This document shows, in pieces, positions 11,700 through 23,469 of a DNA stretch of 64,000 nt. The notes below the pieces were generated by a model. That model was not told where the DNA came from and made no database searches. It saw only the letters and a list, made by a program, of their open reading frames with translations. Source of the DNA: Mesotaenium endlicherianum (lineage: Eukaryota > Streptophyta > Zygnematophyceae > Zygnematales > Mesotaeniaceae); the NCBI GenBank assembly GCA_009602735.1, contig WELA01007202.1:38440-102439 (forward strand). The letters run 5' to 3'. The position numbers and the translations under genes are program-made. The first letter of the stretch is position 1; each line of letters starts with the position of its first letter.

Positions 11700-12670
11700 C
11701 CTTCAAGTGACACCTTCTATCATGTGCTATCACGCGCTATTATGCGTTTTACATTACACTGAAGTACACCTACCAAACAATTACAGCCAAGGATGGTAGA
11801 CACAGAGTATTCCACTCGTCGGCAATGGCAGCAAATTGTCTCATTCAAATGTCAGCCTTTAAAAAAAGAAAATGTGTTGCATACACATACAAGCAAAACT
11901 GGCACGGATCACTACATGGAGGTCATGGTCCTGTCCTGGGAAGTGGTAGATTGGACCTCCGCTTGTGGGGCTCCTCTGCAACTCCACTAACACTCGTTCA
12001 CATAGATACCCGTACACAACCATGCAACAAGGCCATAACAATGCACAACTTCAGATACGTACAAATTTCTATCTAAATCACACCTACGTACCCATACACA
12101 TGCACAAAAAACGCCGCCAGATCGTAACACACCCATACAGGCATAGACACATCACACATAACATTATAAATTTCAAACATATGCTGTCAAGGCTCTAGCT
12201 TTTTTGAGGAAGAGTCACCCCCCTCCCATTCCCCCCACCTCCCTCCTTTCACCTCTTACACCTCACTAGTGTATGGAAAACCTGTCGAAGAGCAGACTGG
12301 CCTGCCGTATGTACAGCACGGTCTGAGGTTTGCTGGCGAACTAATTACATGTACGTGTATACAAACTCAAAGTTTAATTCCACAAGGTATGGCAGCTACA
12401 TTCGCACACACTCAATTACAAAGAAAAAGTGCACTTTCTTACACAATAAAGCCTTCCTTCCAATGGAGGGCAAGCAGAGATATTGCATTCTTTGAAGGTA
12501 ACCACCTACGAGTCTCAGACTTTCCTACTTAAGTTTACAAGAGGCGGACTTCGCAAAAGAAAGGAAATGAGAAAACGCACAGCTCGCCCTCACCTTCAAT
12601 CGTCATTCCTCATGTGTCCGTACGTGGCGCATATCGCATATCGCTCTAGTTTCTGTTACAATATGGTAAT
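11700..12670. other. stretch without a recognisable gene
   Basis: Short open frames only, with compositions typical of chance translation (His/Thr-rich 11965-12198, others). It ends where the duplicated segment begins. Confidence 0.4.
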
Positions 12671-12986
12671 GACCGCATATCGCTCCTGTTTCCTCCAATT
12701 CATTGATTTCCAGGCATGCCTGCTCACTATGCACAGGAGGAGACGTAGCCCCCGTCGCTCGATTTCACCTGGTTGGGCTCAAAGCAGCTGCCTAGCCCTC
12801 TAGATTGACGCCATAAGAAAAGCGCTGCCAATTTGTTTTGTCAAAATGGAGGAAAGACGCCTTTCCCGCAACAGTGAACCTCAAATGCCGCGACAACCAG
12901 GAGGTGACGACTCCTAGGGTACTTTCCTAGTGTACCTCCAAAGACGTCAAATCACCGTCGGCTGTTCGAGAGGGGGGTTTAAGAAA

Positions 12987-13951
12987 AGGGTAATTACCAA
13001 ACTAGCACTCAAGTTTCGTTCATTTCAAAATCTAGCACTCCAAGTTTTGTTAATACAAAACTAGCACTCTCACATGTAAGGTGAAGCCACGTGGTCATTA
13101 CACGATCAAATGATGTGCCACACGAATTCGCACGGGACCCTACCTGACACACCACTTATCTCTTTCGTTTCCAAAATCTTCCACCACTTTTCTACCATCA
13201 CTTTTGTGATTGACCAAAACTGCCCCTGCCTCTATCTTGCAGTCTCGCTGAGCTCAGCCGCGCTTGCGGACTTACTGAGCTCGGCCTGCTCGCTCTCGTA
13301 CTAAACCATACATCCTAAGAATTTTGCATGTAATAGTTCGATCGCTGCATGTGAGTTGACTTGCTACGGTAGCACTACCGGTATGATTGAGCTGCTCGCC
13401 ATTGAGTTGCTCGCCACCCAATGGGAGCTTGCTATGGCCTCCCTTACTCCCCTCCTTTCTCTCGACCATTGTTCGCAAATTTGCGAACACACTAGCGTCT
13501 CTCTTTTGTACTTCCCTTGAGCGTTTTATGCCTATTGTTGTTGTATGCCTGCAATATGTCGTCGTGCCTAGCTATGCATGCTAATTTGTTGCCTTGCTTT
13601 GTCTACGCGCTTAAGTGTAGCAGCTTACGTCCTGCAAAGGGTTGAAAGATACATGTGGACCAATTCTTTTGGCGTCGTAGGGCTGTTTGGATTGCGAAGG
13701 TGGGTCAGTTACAAAAGTGGTTGCGGAAGATTTTGGAAACGAAAGAGAGAAGTGGTGTGTCAGGTATGGTCGCGTGCGAATTTGTGTGGCACGTCATTTG
13801 ATCGTGTAAGGCCTACGTGGCCTCACCTTACATGTGCGAATGCTGGTTTTGTAATAACAAAACTTGGAGTGCTAGACTTTGAAATAAACAAAACTTGGAG
13901 TGCTAGAGTTTGAATAAACAAAACTCGGAGTGCTACTTTGGTGATTACCCC
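12987..13951. mobile_element. non-autonomous Mutator-like DNA transposon with long TIRs, copy 1
   Basis: The ends are inverted repeats of roughly 170-200 bp (start GGGTAATTACCAAACTAGCA, end as the reverse complement). The flanks carry an identical 9-bp duplication TTTAAGAAA at 12978-12986 and 13952-13960; a 9-bp duplication with long TIRs is the Mutator/MULE signature. Each TIR itself holds about three ~30-bp subrepeats containing TAGCACTC. No transposase frame lies inside 965 bp, so it would need an enzyme supplied in trans. Copy 1 differs from copy 2 by an extra ~15-bp repeat (GCTCGCC words near 13391-13420) and one extra TIR subrepeat. Confidence 0.85.
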
Positions 13952-14228
13952 TTTAAGAAAGCGCCGACAAAAAACGCAAACCTATCACTTTTTTTTACAA
14001 CACCTTCCGCACGAGTGAAATGACCATCTTCCTTCAGTTGAGAAGTTGGGTTCTTGGAAACTTCAGCAAAGCTACAGTAAACGGCTCCGCACACAAGGGT
14101 CAAGGTTTTCAATTGTTGCACCCGTTGTGGTCTTTCGAGTATGTGCACCAACTTCTTGGCTTCAGTATGGCGCCCCTCTCTAACACTTGTGAGGGGAAAA
14201 TTTGTATGGACCTTCGCTTGTGTAAGCT
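13945..14228 (-). CDS. conserved open frame inside the duplicated segment, unidentified
   Basis: The minus strand is open for about 95 codons with natural composition: TQAKVHTNFPLTSVREGRHT at the start, then KKLVHILERPQRVQQLK, ending SKNPTSQLKEDGHFTRAEG and a short tail that enters the transposon. CTAG at 14229-14232 could be a splice acceptor before it. In copy 2 (25777-26060) the frame is also open, and the few differences include a synonymous one. A short minus-strand frame beginning MVVHKKLKGRTISTNRI (14451 leftwards; conserved in copy 2) may be an upstream exon, but it closes before the nearest donor. The Mutator-like insertion cuts its 3' end. I recognise no family. Confidence 0.35.
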
Positions 14229-14693
14229 CTAGCCCGTATGTTCATTCAACATTCTTTCTCATATCCGTATCGAATGTGTACGTGTTTGACCTGGATCGGC
14301 GCAAAAGTGTTCAACTTTGACTACGCTTGTCTTCCCCGTCTCGCTCATTGCCGAGCGCCTTGATACTTACCCTCGTCAAAATTTAGGTCTCTTTCTCGCG
14401 GATCCTATTTGTTGAGATAGTGCGCCCCTTGAGCTTTTTGTGAACGACCATGGCAAGGCGAAGCAAGGCAAAACCTTGCCTGGGCCGGGAGGTCGCTCGT
14501 GACAGGTGCATGCAGAAAGGGCGCTTGAAAGAGTGCAGCGGCATATCACTAAGAAAGCTTAGGAAAAATACTCAACATTTTGAGTAGCAAGAAACTGCTC
14601 ACAAATGATGTAGGATGAAAGACCTTGTCATAACAAACCCGTAGAAATTTACAGAAGTGAAAAACTGATAAGAAATGAAGTAGTTATGTTTAT

Positions 14694-15359
14694 TTATGGT
14701 TTTCTACGACGGCCGCTCGCCCCTAGGCGGGAGGGCCGCTTCCCGGACAGCACCTTTCCTCGCGTGTCCGGGTGCTCCTCCTTGTGGTGCTTCCTAGGTC
14801 TCAACAGCAGGTCCCAATTATGAGCAGCACTAGGCGTCCAATATATGTGCGGGTATTTCTCACGAACCTTATTACAGCCAGCGACAATGTTAGTTGCAGA
14901 GTCCGTGCAAAGCTGGACGACATGATCAGCCCCTACCTTCTCCACGGCCTCAAGCAGGTGATTACCAATGTAATTACCCGTCTTCCTAGCACCCTCAGTG
15001 GTAATAGCATCCATGAACATCTCAATGCCTCCCACAACTATAAGCACGTTAAGAAGAGGATGCCCGCATGGATCGGTCCACCCATCTGCTATAATGCTAC
15101 AACCCGTCAATGGTAGTCCCTTTTTCTGTTTCTCCTTCCAAGCTTCTATCTTCGAGACCTCTTTATCAAGTAGGGTACCTCCAAGAGGCTTATCCTTCAT
15201 AGGGACATACACTAAACCAGTTTCCTGAGTGTACTTACTGACAGCAACCAACATTTTCCTAAAGAACTCACTGCGAGCAACATTGAATGATGAACCAGTA
15301 CCATAGAAGAAGCGAGCGACAATCTCATGGACATTCTCAGCATTCATCTTTTGGAACAT
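14694..15359 (-). pseudogene. hAT-type transposase fragment (DUF659 region)
   Basis: The product fragment carries the DUF659/hAT catalytic signature: GCSIIADGWTDPCGHPLLN near residues 80-100, where the first catalytic Asp is in DGWTD, and CTDSATNIVAGC near residues 145-157 with the second Asp, followed by YPHIYWTPSAAHNWDLLL. It would cut and paste hAT element DNA. After DLLL the frame changes to an unrelated basic tail (RPRKHHKEEHPDTRGKVLSG) that contains a 20-bp word shared with the methyltransferase end at 8519-8538. The BED finger, third catalytic residue and dimerisation domain are absent, and no TIRs or 8-bp target duplication are visible, so this is a truncated piece. Confidence 0.75.
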
Positions 15360-15402
15360 GTCACTTAGAGAGGTCTGCCTTGTCTCCCTGCCTAAGGAGG
15401 GG

Positions 15403-15755
15403 TGTAGAAAATAAGCAGTCCTAGCTCTATTTGCTTAGCATGTGTGAAGGTTGACTGAAGTGTGTGGTCGGTTGAGTCCAGTTGATTCTTGTTTGGAGTG
15501 TCGATGTGTACGGCTTTGGAGATCGGGACTGTCGAGGTAGGTTAGCAGCCGCCGCTGTAAATATAGTGAGGAAGAGATGCTGTGTAAATTACACTTGAGA
15601 GTAAGAGAAAAGAGCTGAGCTGAGAGTAAGAGAGCGCTTCTCTCAGTGTCGTGTATGTGATGCTCTGCTGTGAATGAGTTGAGAGTAACATCGTTGAGAA
15701 GTGATTGCCTTGCTAAGTGTAAAGAGAACGCAATGACAGAGGATGATTTTCAACA
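15403..15755 (+). repeat. probable 5' LTR of copia element H
   Basis: Ends in CAACA immediately before the primer-binding site TGGTATCGGAGC at 15756-15767. The left end TGTAGAAAAT is the best TG candidate and sits at the edge of the hAT-like DNA, but without a 3' LTR it cannot be confirmed. Confidence 0.5.
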
Positions 15756-16065
15756 TGGTATCGGAGCAGGTCCTAATTTCCGGCTCCCGCACTTCGATGG
15801 GAAGGGTACTGAGTATCTAGTGTGGTTGAGAAGAGCGTGTGCACAACTTGCCATGCATGACCTGAAGGAGATTGTGCTGGTAAATGAAGCTATTCCCATT
15901 CAATTTCAAGTTCCTGCTGCAGATGCAGATGCAGAGGCTAGAGAAGCATATGTGATGAGAGAAGCAGGAAGACTTGCATGGAAGAAAAGGGAAGCCCATG
16001 CATTTGACTTGCTGACCAAGAATCTTGGAAAAGAGGCCTACATGAGAGTCCTGCGTCTGGAGACT

Positions 16066-16828
16066 TGTAATGAATCAGTATATTAGTAGATATAATATTC
16101 ATTTAAATATAATAGTTAATTAAGTTCAGTAGGTATAATATTCATTTAAACAAAATAGTTAATTAAGTTCAGCCTACTGAACTTTATGTAGTTTTGAGTC
16201 TGCTGGACTTTATATAATGATCAGTTTAAGGACTCAGCCGAAAGCAGCAAGCTGAAGCCAACTTAAGTCAGCTTGCTGATACATTCTTTGACAGCGAGTT
16301 GACTTCCGTACTTGGTAGCAGCGAACTGCCTCGAAATGCATATAAGTGTGGTATGCTAGATGAATGGCCAGATGACATCCCTATGATGGATGGCGATTCG
16401 GGATGATGGGAGATGGCGGTGGATTTGGTTAATCGAGGTCCTACCAACGTGGTTAACTCCCGGGTAGGCGGTGCCATCGCACTGGCCGTTGAACAGTAAA
16501 CTCATGCCATGTACATATGCTAGGCATTTCTCTCGAGTTCGGCATTCGAAAACGAGGCCAACTCTCTTGTACAGCTTACTGAGAGAGATCTGAATCCAAG
16601 GCGAGAAGCCATTGATACGCACTGTCTTCCAAACTTGCTTATGTATGAGTTTAGTGATTGCATTATTGGTGCTAGTTTACTTGCATTTGACTTACGAGTA
16701 TTATTCACTCCTAGTGTGTTGTCCTTTTCTGTTAAATCAATTAACAGAAAATACCATAAAGATTACTTGTTGATATAAAGATCTTCATTAATTGTTAATC
16801 GCCTATTTGGTAAGACGATTCATTTCAA
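16066..16828 (+). mobile_element. solo LTR (element G) of the A/B/F Ty3 family, inserted in copia gag
   Basis: Begins TGTAATGAATCAG and ends GATTCATTTCA, matching the LTRs of elements A, B and F. The flanks carry an identical 5-bp duplication AGACT at 16061-16065 and 16829-16833, so it is a single insertion reduced to one LTR by recombination between its two LTRs. It contains a TATA-like TTTATATAATG near 16210 and the interleaved inverted repeats at 16427-16467. Confidence 0.85.
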
Positions 16829-17222
16829 GACTAGTACAGCGATGTGGGAGGCACTTAAGAACATGCACCAACAGTACAGTACTTCTAACAGAAGCACCTT
16901 CAAGAAGAAATTTGCTCTGTTGAAGCAGGAAGAAGGAGAGAGTGTGCAATCCTATTTCTATCGCATCGGAGAGTTGTGCAAAAAGCTGGAAATTCTGGAT
17001 GCGGCTGTCAATCCAGAGGACCAAGTGATTCAGGCCCTCAACGGCTTGGACCCCAAGTTTGAGACCTTCAAGGATTCTCTATCAATCCTGACGGCTCCCG
17101 AGCTCACCATGGAGAACATTGAGTCCAAGCTGCTCATCAAAGAGGCTCAGTTAGAGACCAAGGAGAACACAAGTGGTGGCCCTGAACAATCTCTGCTGAC
17201 CTATGGAGACAAGCAGTTTTGA

Positions 17223-17934
17223 CTAGTGGGAAATGAGGTGGTTGAGCACACTGTTGAGTTGAATACCTCTAGTGGCGGCCGAAGTCTTGTTGTTGCAGAT
17301 TCTTGAGTGTGCTCTCCCATCGGCGCTGGAGGAGGGTCTCTTGGAGATGAAGTGCTTCTTTCGAAAGCTTGTTGTTGGTCTTGAGGATCGGCCATCTTCT
17401 TGTGCTACCAAAGTGCCTAGCTCCGATACCACTGTAGTGAAACAGATGGATAAAGTACCTAGTAAAATAGAATCTTTTATCTATTCAAGACAAGGATCTT
17501 TGAACACAAGTGGTAGCTTCTTGAGAGAGAGATGGCTTCTTGAAAGTTGATATAATTCTGGAATTTGGCAAGTATAAGAGTGATTCTGGAATGCCTTTCT
17601 ATGTTCTAGCTCTTGTTTATATACTTGCTACATAAGTAATTTCTAGGAAGGTGCATGTTGATGTGTTGGCACCCAACACATCCCAAAATTTGCCACCTCT
17701 TTCTAGAATAATGTACACATGTCCTTTTGACCTAAAAATGGCACATTTGACTTTTGCCACGTGGAGTTCTTCTAGGTCTTTCCTCTAACTTCAAAAATGC
17801 ATTAGAAGGTTAAAAGGACATGAACCAAGTCACTAGAGTATCTATTCACACTTGAATCCCCTCAATATTACTCCAAATATATTCAAAAGCATTAAATATA
17901 TGCAAACTAATATATTATAACTCAAATCACTACA
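17223..17934 (-). mobile_element. remnant of a D-family element: 5' LTR plus start of gag
   Basis: 17433-17934 matches the 5' LTR of element D (TGTAGTGAAAC...CACTACA on the plus strand). Next to it on the minus strand come TGGTATCGGAGC-like primer-binding sequence and a Gag start [12 protein letters not shown] as in D. The match to D fades near 17275. A fossil piece joined to copia element H. Confidence 0.8.
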
Positions 17935-17937
17935 CCG

Positions 17938-18000
17938 GTTATGAAATACGTATTTGGAAAATACCTAAAACAAATACGTATTGCAAAAACACGTGTAAAA
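17938..18000. repeat. ACGTATT-rich dispersed repeat, copy 2
   Basis: Second copy of the 8449-8512 repeat (GAAATACGTATTTGG, CAAATACGTATTGCAAAAA, ACGTGT). It begins four bases after the end of the D-family LTR. Confidence 0.6.
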
Positions 18001-18009
18001 GATGGAGAT

Positions 18010-21000
18010 ACGTGTATATTATGCTTTTCCAAGATTCTCAAAAAAATTGACAAGACTTATAACATTCAAATTGCTAAGAAACTTCGAGCGCAACTGGTTG
18101 CGAATGGTAGAGGACTCAATTTGCTATGATATGAACGTGGTGAAAGTAAGAGATCTGTTGCTACATTTTAAATTGCCAAAGATTCATTTTTACCTCGTGG
18201 GGACGCGTATTTTGAGTATTTTGAAAATGCGACAAAGTACGTGGTGTAATAGGTCGCTCACGGACCAAAACGCAAGTTTTCCATAATTAGGATCACGAAC
18301 CCAGAGTGGCCTTTGTGAAGGAAGAGGATGAGGGCAAGTTAGGTTAAATGTTTGAGACTTATTAATGAATTCTTTTTCAACAAGTTCATCTACTTACACT
18401 TTTAGTGACAATGACGCATTCAACGTTGTACAGCGATCTGAGAACTAAATTATTTTGCAAAAGAACATATGGAGTTCAAGTCGTGAACTTGTTACACTTT
18501 GTGCAACCAATTTTTGTTCCAAATGACCAGCTTCGACCCCCCTCCAAGCTAAGAGATCGGTGCTTGCAGCTCCCAATACGTTGGCAAAGTTTGTGTCAGT
18601 GCACAAGAAGTGGCATTTGAGGGCAACGGAATGGCCTTTTTGTGAGCCCACGCTTTTGAAACAAAAGAGTTTTCTTTGCTTGAAGCGGTACGTCTATTAC
18701 CATTGGATCCTTGCACGATAATATCGTCAATATTGTCAGCCACTTTCTCGTGGTTGGCCAATATTTTGTGAAAAGGTGTGTCATGACTCATTAGGTCGGG
18801 ACCGTCACCCCAGCCAAGACACGCGTGTGTTGACCATCAAACTAGGAGGGGACGACTTTGACCTTACTTCACGCATTCATATGTTGACCTTTGCTAGCAT
18901 TCCAAATCGCTAAAGTGTAGAGCGTCGCGTCACCTTGCGAACGGCACCGGTTACGCGCCATTTGGTCAAGATCGAGCGAGATATTCGCGATCTAGTCCGC
19001 GCCATCTACCGGCCCCTACCAAATTTCGACCAAAGGCCACTTTGTGACTCAATGTGCCCAAAGGGTCACATTGTTGGCTCTTCGCGACTCCAAGGACCCC
19101 TAGCCATTAGCGTACAAATCCGCGAGCTTGATAAAGTACACTTAGCATGCATTAGCATAGTATATGAGCACCATTAGAGCTATAACGTGGTGACTGCACA
19201 TCACTCCTTCCTAGAGGAAGCTTCCTTACGTTTGAGATCTACTTTTGAGGTGTTATCTAGGTAGCATTGGTCGAGGTAAGGTCCGCCAATGAGAGTCATG
19301 CATCCACTTCCTTGCACTATATTTGATTGGTATGTGTTGGGCTTAGCCAATAAGAGAGCTAGTACTTGCCTTACCTCCACTTTCGTGGACCTAAGAGAGC
19401 CTCCTAGTGTGACTGTGTGCATTGATTCCGCCGCCTTTAGCGCCGGTTTTGCAAAGAGTATATAGTAGTAGATGTCCCTAGAAGGACATCTTTTTAGAAG
19501 TCAATTATGCCAGCTGTAAGCCACATAGTTATCAATAAAACTTACACTTTTATCTCTTGTGTTTTCAGGACCACTGAGTCTCTCTCTTGTGAAGACCAAG
19601 CCCTCCTGGCTTCCAGTCACTAGAAGAACTTCACAAGTGGTGAGCAAAGACACAGCTTAAACCCTGCCATAGGACTACTCTTGAAGATCATGATGTGCTT
19701 CTAGTGATCTTTTGGGCCAGACTTCATTAGTTGTTTTCCTACCAGATTACAGTCTTGAGGTGCTCACTCTGGAGAGTACACACTCCTTAATTAAAACATT
19801 TGACAGCTGACCTTCTTTTTGGCCATAAGGCCACATGCGTTTCTACTTTCACTATAGCAAGCCTTGCTTGCCCACTTGTGTATTGCTTGTATAGATCAGA
19901 TGCGTTTGACCCCATAATGCACGACAGGTGGAATAACATTATCATGGTAACAAGAGGAAAATTATCTTGAAAGGTACTAGTCCGTTGCACAAGAGTGTAG
20001 TTGAAAGAAGATGTTACACATTGCTCAAATCTCGTCCTTGCATAAGAAGTCACAACTTGGAGATTTGATATTCATTAATTGGTTAGGCCGTAGTCCTAGT
20101 CACGCCATTGCACTACATAGATATTTGAAAGTGTAAGAAAGAGTAGACTGAGACAAAGGACAATCGGAAGTTTGTGTTGCTTTAAGAGCAAGCACCACAA
20201 ATTATGTGATAAGAGCTCATGCGGAATGACACAAACAATTGCTGGCAGCACAATACTGGATCTTTGTGAAAGTAGTTTGGATGTGACGATAAGCTATGAT
20301 TTCACACCCCACAAGTAAGCCTTAATGATATTAATTGAAAAAGGCACAATGCACTTCAGAAAGACTCACAAGCAGAGTGTGAAAAGTCGAGGTATACATG
20401 TTGCGTTTCCTTTGACTCTTTATTCTCATACAAAGCCGAAAGCAGGCTCAATAGGCTTTTGAAACAATCATGGCTACGGGTCAGTTAATTGAACACAGAT
20501 GCAACTGAAATATATGTTCTAAATCTGTTCCAAGTCTCGCCCTCGGTCGAACTTGAGCAATGGAGAAAGTGCTTGCAAGGGCATCTACCATATGATAGGT
20601 GGGGCCGCATCTTGCCGTGACCAGTGCAGCGCATGGATTTTATATATTTGTAGTAGAGTGGATCTTATCAGTCTGAATACAAGATTCAGTATGCTCCATC
20701 AATTTCCTTGGGTATTACTGAAAGAAGGAACCGCTTAGGGCAGCACACATGATCACCTTCAAATCTAGGGACCACAGCAACCTACTATCAGTGAAAGTTT
20801 GTTCCAACATCAAGATCTGACTGTAGACCTCACACATTCACTTTCGGAAGATCAGGAGATGCCTTCACTACTTTTTTGCAGTAATCACAAAAGAAAATTA
20901 CTCACAACAATCAAACTCATCACCCCTAAAAGAAGGATGCCTGTAGAGAAGAAGAGGCACGAAAAGATAAACACTAGAAGTACACGGTAAAATAAGGGAC

Positions 21001-21560
21001 GATGATGTGCAGATGTGAGGAGAAATACACTGTGTAGCACATAGTGACACAAATTCACAGATATGGAAATTACATTGAAATGATACATTTAAGGAAGTTA
21101 CAAAGGCGCGGCGTGCAGCTAGAGACTTCACAAATTACGCGGGGCAATGGAGCTGCGGATAGTCCTACTCACTAAGTTTTCACACAGCCAACTCAGACTA
21201 CTTACACGACTAAAAGCTGTAGCTTTACCCCCCTCATCCTCACGATGAGAGAAGACGAGCAAGCTGTCCAGGTGTGACATGTACCTACGCAGTACTGCTC
21301 CAGCACTAGAGCTTGGCAGGAGTCCAAGCTTCAAGCGCTGTCAAGAGTGTCTGATACCAGAGCGGAGATACCTAGCCAAGGGTGCAGGAAGGCACCAGCT
21401 AACTGCTGCTGCTCTACCTCTACTGTTGGGGGCCCGTCTTCACTGTACAACCCCCATGTATACATTGTCATGCATTCTCCAGAGACTACAGAGGAAATTT
21501 GAGAGTGAGATTTGAGCCCTAAGCGCTGAGAAAGAAGGGGGGGGGGAGGGGAAGCTGCTG
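18010..21560. other. stretch without a recognisable gene
   Basis: Contains only modest open frames. One minus-strand frame (18549-18791, beginning MSHDTPFHKILANHEKVADN) has gene-like composition but no known motif. A short hairpin AGATGTCC/GGACATCT followed by T residues lies near 19468-19490. The last part (21130-21560) is probably the 3' flank of the phosphatase gene and contains a G-run near 21537. Confidence 0.4.
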
Positions 21561-21569
21561 CAAGATCCA

Positions 21570-23314
21570 CTACTGTGAGTACAAGCCCTCTGCCTCCAGT
21601 CTCCTCTCATAGGCCTGAAGTTGAGCGATGAAGCCGGCATTAGGGGCTGCTTCTGGTCGACACCTCGCAGTATGCCTGTATGCCGCAAGAAACCTCAATC
21701 GCTTCTCTCTCATCAGATAGGCGATGACAACAGTGACACTGCGCACCATGCAGCAGAAGTCCGGATCAGAACCATCAGATGGGCAGATGGGCAGATGAGC
21801 AGATGAGCAGATGAGCTGATGCGCAGATGCATACTACTTGAGTGCAGTCCCCTACTTGCAGGTCAAAGATGCCAAAGGGAGACAAAACAAGCTAAGCAAC
21901 AACCGAGAGGCACCATAGTCCAGTAACATGTGGACTCGCAAGTGCAGAAACACACATTTGAGTGAAGGTTTCTATGAATGTACCTTCTTGACCGGCCAGC
22001 AAAACAGTGTACAAGCACCTTGCCACCCTGCTGCTTGACGGTATTGATGTATTTGTGACAGTCGTCAAATCTGGAAAGAAGATCTACTTGCGGATCATCC
22101 AACACTGCATTTTCAACAAACAGAGTATTGTCAATCCCATTGCTTCACTGCTTACATACATTTCTGAGAGAAACTTGCAGCAAAGCGAGAAGTCTGGAGT
22201 CAATGAGAGGAAGATCCGAAACAACTGCGTCCCATTCGAGGACCAACCTGAACATACCCACGGCTGCATCAGAAGAGAACAAAAGGGAAAAAGACGTACC
22301 GCTGATAATCTCATACTGAAACTCTTCAGGATAAAAGGGCTCCATTGCATTTGCCACAGTGAGCACAGCTGTTATGTTGAGCTTCTTCAGATCTTCCCTA
22401 TTATTCGCAGCACCGACTGATCCTACATACACACACTGAAGAAGCAGAACCACAGTTTATCACAACCATGCACACATAGACATGAATGACCTAAGCGAGG
22501 CAATGTAGAAAAGCTACTGAGTCAATCAGCAGCACCTCGAAAAAATTTCAAATGCCAGGCCTCGAGCAAACAACAAGCGGAATAGTCCTGCAAACTTCTT
22601 TGAACAGCTGGCAAGCAGACTAGAAGCAGAAGCAAAACTGCTCCAGCAAAGACAACAAAACGAAACAATCCATTGCTCGAGTCAGCCATTCCACACCAAT
22701 CACACCAAAGCCTTCAAGCTAAGTCAGCCAGAGAACTCCCAGAAATCGCCACAGCTTAGCAGACTCCTCCACCCACGGAGTTGAAGATGCAGTATACTGA
22801 CAAGTCGAGAAACTATCAGGTGAGATCCTCGTCCCACAATAACCCATGGGGGCATCATCTAATGCAACTACACCTGTAAGTTGAAGAGTACGTTTACCAA
22901 GGAAATGAGAAGACTATTTACCAGGTCAACTTCGCAGGGCTTCCTGTCGTCAGCAATATGTTTTGCAAAGGCAACTGCTCGTAAAAGCTTCACTGTCTGG
23001 TCCCTTTCAGCCTGAATCAGATCCATTATGTTTTGCTTAGACTGGGCAGGCTGCGTACAGTGCCGATCGAAGTCCATACATTCACCAACTCCGTCGTCGT
23101 CATGGTCTTCACATTCCAAACTTCTGCAATCATCCCACTGCCACAGCGAGGAGCCTCGTTCATTCTCGAGCCCGACTGCATTTCGGCACTCAGTTGACCT
23201 ATCCCAGCTCCAGCCATAGGACGTGGAGACTTCAGTATCCAGACGTAAGCAGTCTGACATGATGGACGATTTTGGCCAGGCATCGACTGCTAGCTTCTCT
23301 CCCATTATAGCCAT
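21570..23314 (-). CDS. dual-specificity (MAP kinase) phosphatase, DsPTP1/MKP2-like, four exons
   Basis: Exons 22922-23314, 22300-22435, 21984-22104 and 21570-21738 join in phase (GT-AG introns) into 272 codons' worth of protein ending at TAG 21570-21572. Such enzymes remove phosphate from Tyr and Thr of activated MAP kinases. The catalytic loop HCFAGRSRS spans residues 209-217, with nucleophile Cys210 and phosphate-binding Arg216. The general acid is Asp179 or Asp180 in VLDDPQ. YVGSVGAANNREDLKKLNIT (134 onward) and AYLM (223-226) are typical of the plant DsPTP1/MKP2 group, as is the end APNAGFIAQLQAYERRL. The first 131 residues are acidic, Cys/Trp-containing and not recognised. The start is uncertain: ATG at 23314 is the first in-frame Met in a suitable place, and the frame is open to 23461. 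Exon 1 joins exon 2 directly in frame, though a small extra exon is possible. No defect is seen in the domain. Confidence 0.88.
21775..21830. repeat. GCAGATGR tandem octamer in phosphatase intron 3
   Basis: About six imperfect copies of GCAGATGA/GCAGATGG lie in the intron between the last two exons, some 40 bases upstream (in gene direction) of the final acceptor region at 21739. Confidence 0.7.
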
Positions 23315-23469
23315 ACTAGTACTGCACAGACAGAGCCCTACACTTCCCTTCAAAAACTGGAGGACCAATTCAGATTTATCCGCAGTAGTATTATAGCCCG
23401 CAAGCTGCAGTCTCCTACAAATCACCCGTCTCAGGATAATGGCGAGTAAATTGCGTCCCAACCATGCGC

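Larger units (their letters stand above)
12672..14525. repeat. duplicated segment, copy 1
   Basis: Matches 24550-26358 in the same orientation from ACCGCATATCGCTCC to GCATGCAGAAAG, nearly identical by eye, with a few small indels. Both copies contain the same Mutator-like element in the same target site and the same downstream minus-strand open frame, so the whole segment was copied as a unit after that insertion. About 10 kb of unrelated DNA separates the copies. Confidence 0.9.
15403..17222 (+). mobile_element. Ty1/copia retrotransposon fragment (element H), 5' part
   Basis: A probable 5' LTR (15403-15755, TG...CA, TATA-like TAAATATAG near 15560) is followed directly by TGGTATCGGAGC, the usual plant primer-binding site for initiator-Met tRNA. 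The gag region after it reads like copia Gag/UBN2 (LPHFDGKGTEYLVWLRRACA; later TLSILTAPELTMENIESKLL-like text near 17070-17140). It is split by a solo LTR (16066-16828) and ends at 17222 against a remnant of element D; pol and the 3' LTR are not present. A broken fossil. Confidence 0.7.

Noticed and set aside
13110-13913. Open frames inside the Mutator-like element (also 24987-25850)
   Set aside because: They overlap TIR subrepeats and show no transposase motif.
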